From Gammaproteobacteria bacterium (GTDB lineage: Bacteria; Pseudomonadota; Gammaproteobacteria; Granulosicoccales; Granulosicoccaceae): a DNA stretch of 7,413 nucleotides. The stretch covers positions 1 through 7,413 of the forward strand of contig DOIU01000524.1 of the NCBI GenBank assembly GCA_003511825.1. Reading direction: 5' to 3'. Every line of letters begins with the position of its first letter. The first letter of the stretch is position 1. Below are positions 5,557-7,413 of this stretch, one piece after another. The notes beneath the pieces were generated by a model that saw only the letters and a program-made list of their open reading frames with translations, did not search any database and was not told the DNA's origin. The translations under genes were made by a program, and so were the position numbers.

Positions 5557-7413
5557 ATGAACAACGCGCACCGATCACTCCTCGCCAGCCTCGCTGCGGT
5601 GGCCATGAGCATTCCCTTGGGAGCCTCCGCCCAAGCCGCGACGGATACGGCCAATCTGGCGCCTGTGGTGGTCAGTGCACAGCGCTACGAAACTGATCTC
5701 AATGACGTACCCGCAAGTATCGACGTGATCAGCGGCGAAATGATTAAGCGTCGCAACATCAAGCGTCTATCGGATGTTTTGCGCTTGGTCGCCAACACCT
5801 ACGTCTACAACGATGGTGGCAGCTACAACACGGCGATTGCGGTCCGCGGCATCGGCAACGAAATTCCGTTCACCGAACCGGCAGTCAGTGTCTTTATCGA
5901 TGGCGTACCTTACAGCGGGAATGTGTCGGACTTTGATTTGCACGATGTCGCTCGCATCGAGGTATTGCGCGGTCCGCAATCGACGCTCTATGGGCAGAAC
6001 ACACTCGCGGGCGCGATCAACATCGTCAGCCTGCCAGCACGCGCACAAGGCTGGCAGTCGAGCGTCAGTGCTGAGCTTGGCAATTTGCAGCAGTTAGGCG
6101 CTTCGGCCAGTTTCAAGGGTGCTTGGATTCCGGGCAAACTGGGGCTATCCGTGGACCTTGGCCACCGGCAAAATGATGGCTATCTGACCAACACCACCAC
6201 CGACCACGACGATGCCGCCGCAGAAGCGCATCAGCGTTTTCGGGCGGTGCTGGATGCTGCGGTCACCGACAGGCTCGATGCCGCGCTGACGGTGGACTAC
6301 CACCGCGACGAGGGCGCCAAGACCGACGCCATCATGAAAGACCGCTATGACTTCGCCCGCGCCACCGACCCGGATGAGCTGCGCAAAAGCACGCAAACGG
6401 CGCTGCGCTTGAATTGGCAGGGCGACCGCGTGGCGTTCTCGTCCATCACCGGGCTGCGCGACGTCACGCTGGATCTGGACGATGTGATGGTCCAGGTTGC
6501 TGGCGCGGACACCAGCAACCTGATCAATACTGACGAGGACGCCCTGTTTCAGGAATTTCGCTGGGTGAAACCCAAGAGCAATAGCCGCTTGGGCTGGCAG
6601 CTCGGTGCCTATTTCTCCGATAAAACCTTTGATCTGCAACAAACCTACAGCATACCCGCGTTTTCGGCGACACAGCTGTTTGACCACACCCAGGAATCAC
6701 AGCGCACCGAAGGCTACGGGCAGGTGGACTGGGCAGTCGTTCCACCACTCACGCTCACTCTGGGCGGTCGCTTTTCGCAGGTCACCCGCACGGTGACCCA
6801 CCGCTATGACGGCGGGCCTTTCGGCGCCTACGCGACCGAGGGTGACGTTAAAGAAGACTTCAATAACAGCGTTGGTCGTCTGGCGCTGACCTATGCATTC
6901 GAGAACAACGCATCCGTCTACGTCAGCTTTAGCCAAGGCTACAAGCCCGGTACTGCACGCAGCGGCGCGCTCAGTGAAGCCGATCTGTTCCTGCCGTCTG
7001 AGGAAAGCAACACTGTCGAAATCGGCGCCAAGGGCACGCAGGGAAAACTCAGCTATGCCGTGAGTCTGTTCCATACGGACTATGACAACCGCCATACGTT
7101 CTATAACAGCAATGACGGCTTGCCCATCACCGAAGCCATTCCCGAGGCGACGGCGGCAGGTGCGGAAGCCAGCTTGCAATTTGCCGTGGACCAACGATGG
7201 CAGCTCTATGGACGCGCGGGCTATTTGACTACGGAGTTTGGCAGCCATGTATTGACCGGCTCTACCGTAGACATAGAGGGCAATGAGTTTCGCGATAGCC
7301 CCGAATGGACACTCGCATTGGGTAGCGATTTCAATACAGCGCTGCCCAATGGCTGGCTGTTTTTTATTAACGGTGATCTCAGCTACCGATCCAGCGCGTA
7401 TGGCAATGTGGCC
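5557..7413 (+). CDS. TonB-dependent outer-membrane receptor, FyuA-like siderophore receptor, 3' end outside the window
   Basis: This outer-membrane channel is predicted to import a ferric siderophore using energy from TonB-ExbB-ExbD. 619 codons are visible without a stop, and the last part of the 22-stranded barrel is cut off. Residues 1-27 look like a signal peptide (MNNAHR, hydrophobic stretch, cleavage after ASAQA). A TonB box-like LAPVVVSA lies at 34-41. The plug follows, with AVRGIG and RIEVLRGPQSTLYGQNTLAG (133-152). Barrel strands include FSQGYKPG (458-465), comparable to VAQGYKPS of FyuA. Spacing and strand motifs recall the yersiniabactin receptor FyuA, whose AraC-type regulator YbtA is likewise linked to it. 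The start is ambiguous: an in-frame ATG at 5512 adds 15 polar residues; I prefer 5557 because it places the charged end directly before the signal helix, although neither ATG has a strong ribosome site. The Fur box suggests induction in low iron. The ligand is not deducible, and no siderophore synthesis gene is in view. Confidence 0.9.
   Translation, partial: MNNAHRSLLASLAAVAMSIPLGASAQAATDTANLAPVVVSAQRYETDLNDVPASIDVISGEMIKRRNIKRLSDVLRLVANTYVYNDGGSYNTAIAVRGIGNEIPFTEPAVSVFIDGVPYSGNVSDFDLHDVARIEVLRGPQSTLYGQNTLAGAINIVSLPARAQGWQSSVSAELGNLQQLGASASFKGAWIPGKLGLSVDLGHRQNDGYLTNTTTDHDDAAAEAHQRFRAVLDAAVTDRLDAALTVDYHRDEGAKTDAIMKDRYDFARATDPDELRKSTQTALRLNWQGDRVAFSSITGLRDVTLDLDDVMVQVAGADTSNLINTDEDALFQEFRWVKPKSNSRLGWQLGAYFSDKTFDLQQTYSIPAFSATQLFDHTQESQRTEGYGQVDWAVVPPLTLTLGGRFSQVTRTVTHRYDGGPFGAYATEGDVKEDFNNSVGRLALTYAFENNASVYVSFSQGYKPGTARSGALSEADLFLPSEESNTVEIGAKGTQGKLSYAVSLFHTDYDNRHTFYNSNDGLPITEAIPEATAAGAEASLQFAVDQRWQLYGRAGYLTTEFGSHVLTGSTVDIEGNEFRDSPEWTLALGSDFNTALPNGWLFFINGDLSYRSSAYGNVA

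Noticed and set aside
6697..7248. Minus-strand open frames under the receptor gene (also 6145-6687)
   Set aside because: They are antisense to a continuous TonB receptor frame with plug and barrel motifs and have no recognisable domain.

Overview
The window appears to be made of two stretches of DNA with different origins, meeting inside one gene. Positions 1 to about 2,750 are very GC-rich (hand counts: 42 of 60 bases at 541-600, 41 of 60 at 2581-2640). This stretch encodes proteins of the kind seen in Rhodobacterales (Alphaproteobacteria). From about 2,830 to the end the DNA is close to half G+C (29 of 60 at 3241-3300, 30 of 60 at 4681-4740), with TTA and AAA codons and an AT-rich Fur box. 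That part looks like a gammaproteobacterium. The taxonomic calls rest on sequence style and recalled family features, not on a database search.

Left part: the 5' portion of an amidase gene on the minus strand (438 to 1, broken by a one-base deletion near 327), then prfB for release factor 2 on the minus strand (1637-516) with a good promoter at 1686-1714. Divergent from prfB, across a 290-bp GC-rich spacer (1638-1927), is a Kef-type CPA2 cation:proton antiporter gene on the plus strand (1928-3862). The antiporter reading frame is intact, but its style changes abruptly around 2,760-2,830. Its membrane domain looks alphaproteobacterial and its nucleotide-binding RCK domain looks gammaproteobacterial. 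This is either an assembly chimera or a recombination joint in a conserved segment.

Right part: directly after the antiporter lies an N-terminally truncated PhnB-like VOC protein (3916-4185), probably a remnant. Convergent with it is an AraC-family regulator (minus, 5263-4253). A TonB-dependent outer-membrane receptor starts divergently (plus, 5557, or 5512) and runs off the right edge. The regulator/receptor pair resembles siderophore uptake modules such as YbtA/FyuA or PchR/FptA. The shared intergenic region holds a near-consensus Fur box (5309-5327) lying on the regulator's promoter, two direct repeats 21 bp apart that could be AraC-type half-sites, a candidate receptor promoter, and two perfect inverted repeats. 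A likely circuit is repression by Fe-Fur under iron-replete conditions, then activation of the receptor by the AraC protein with its siderophore ligand when iron is scarce.

I see no tRNA, rRNA, CRISPR array, insertion sequence or phage gene. The most notable result is the hybrid antiporter and what it implies about the contig; the rest is a compact iron-uptake regulatory region.
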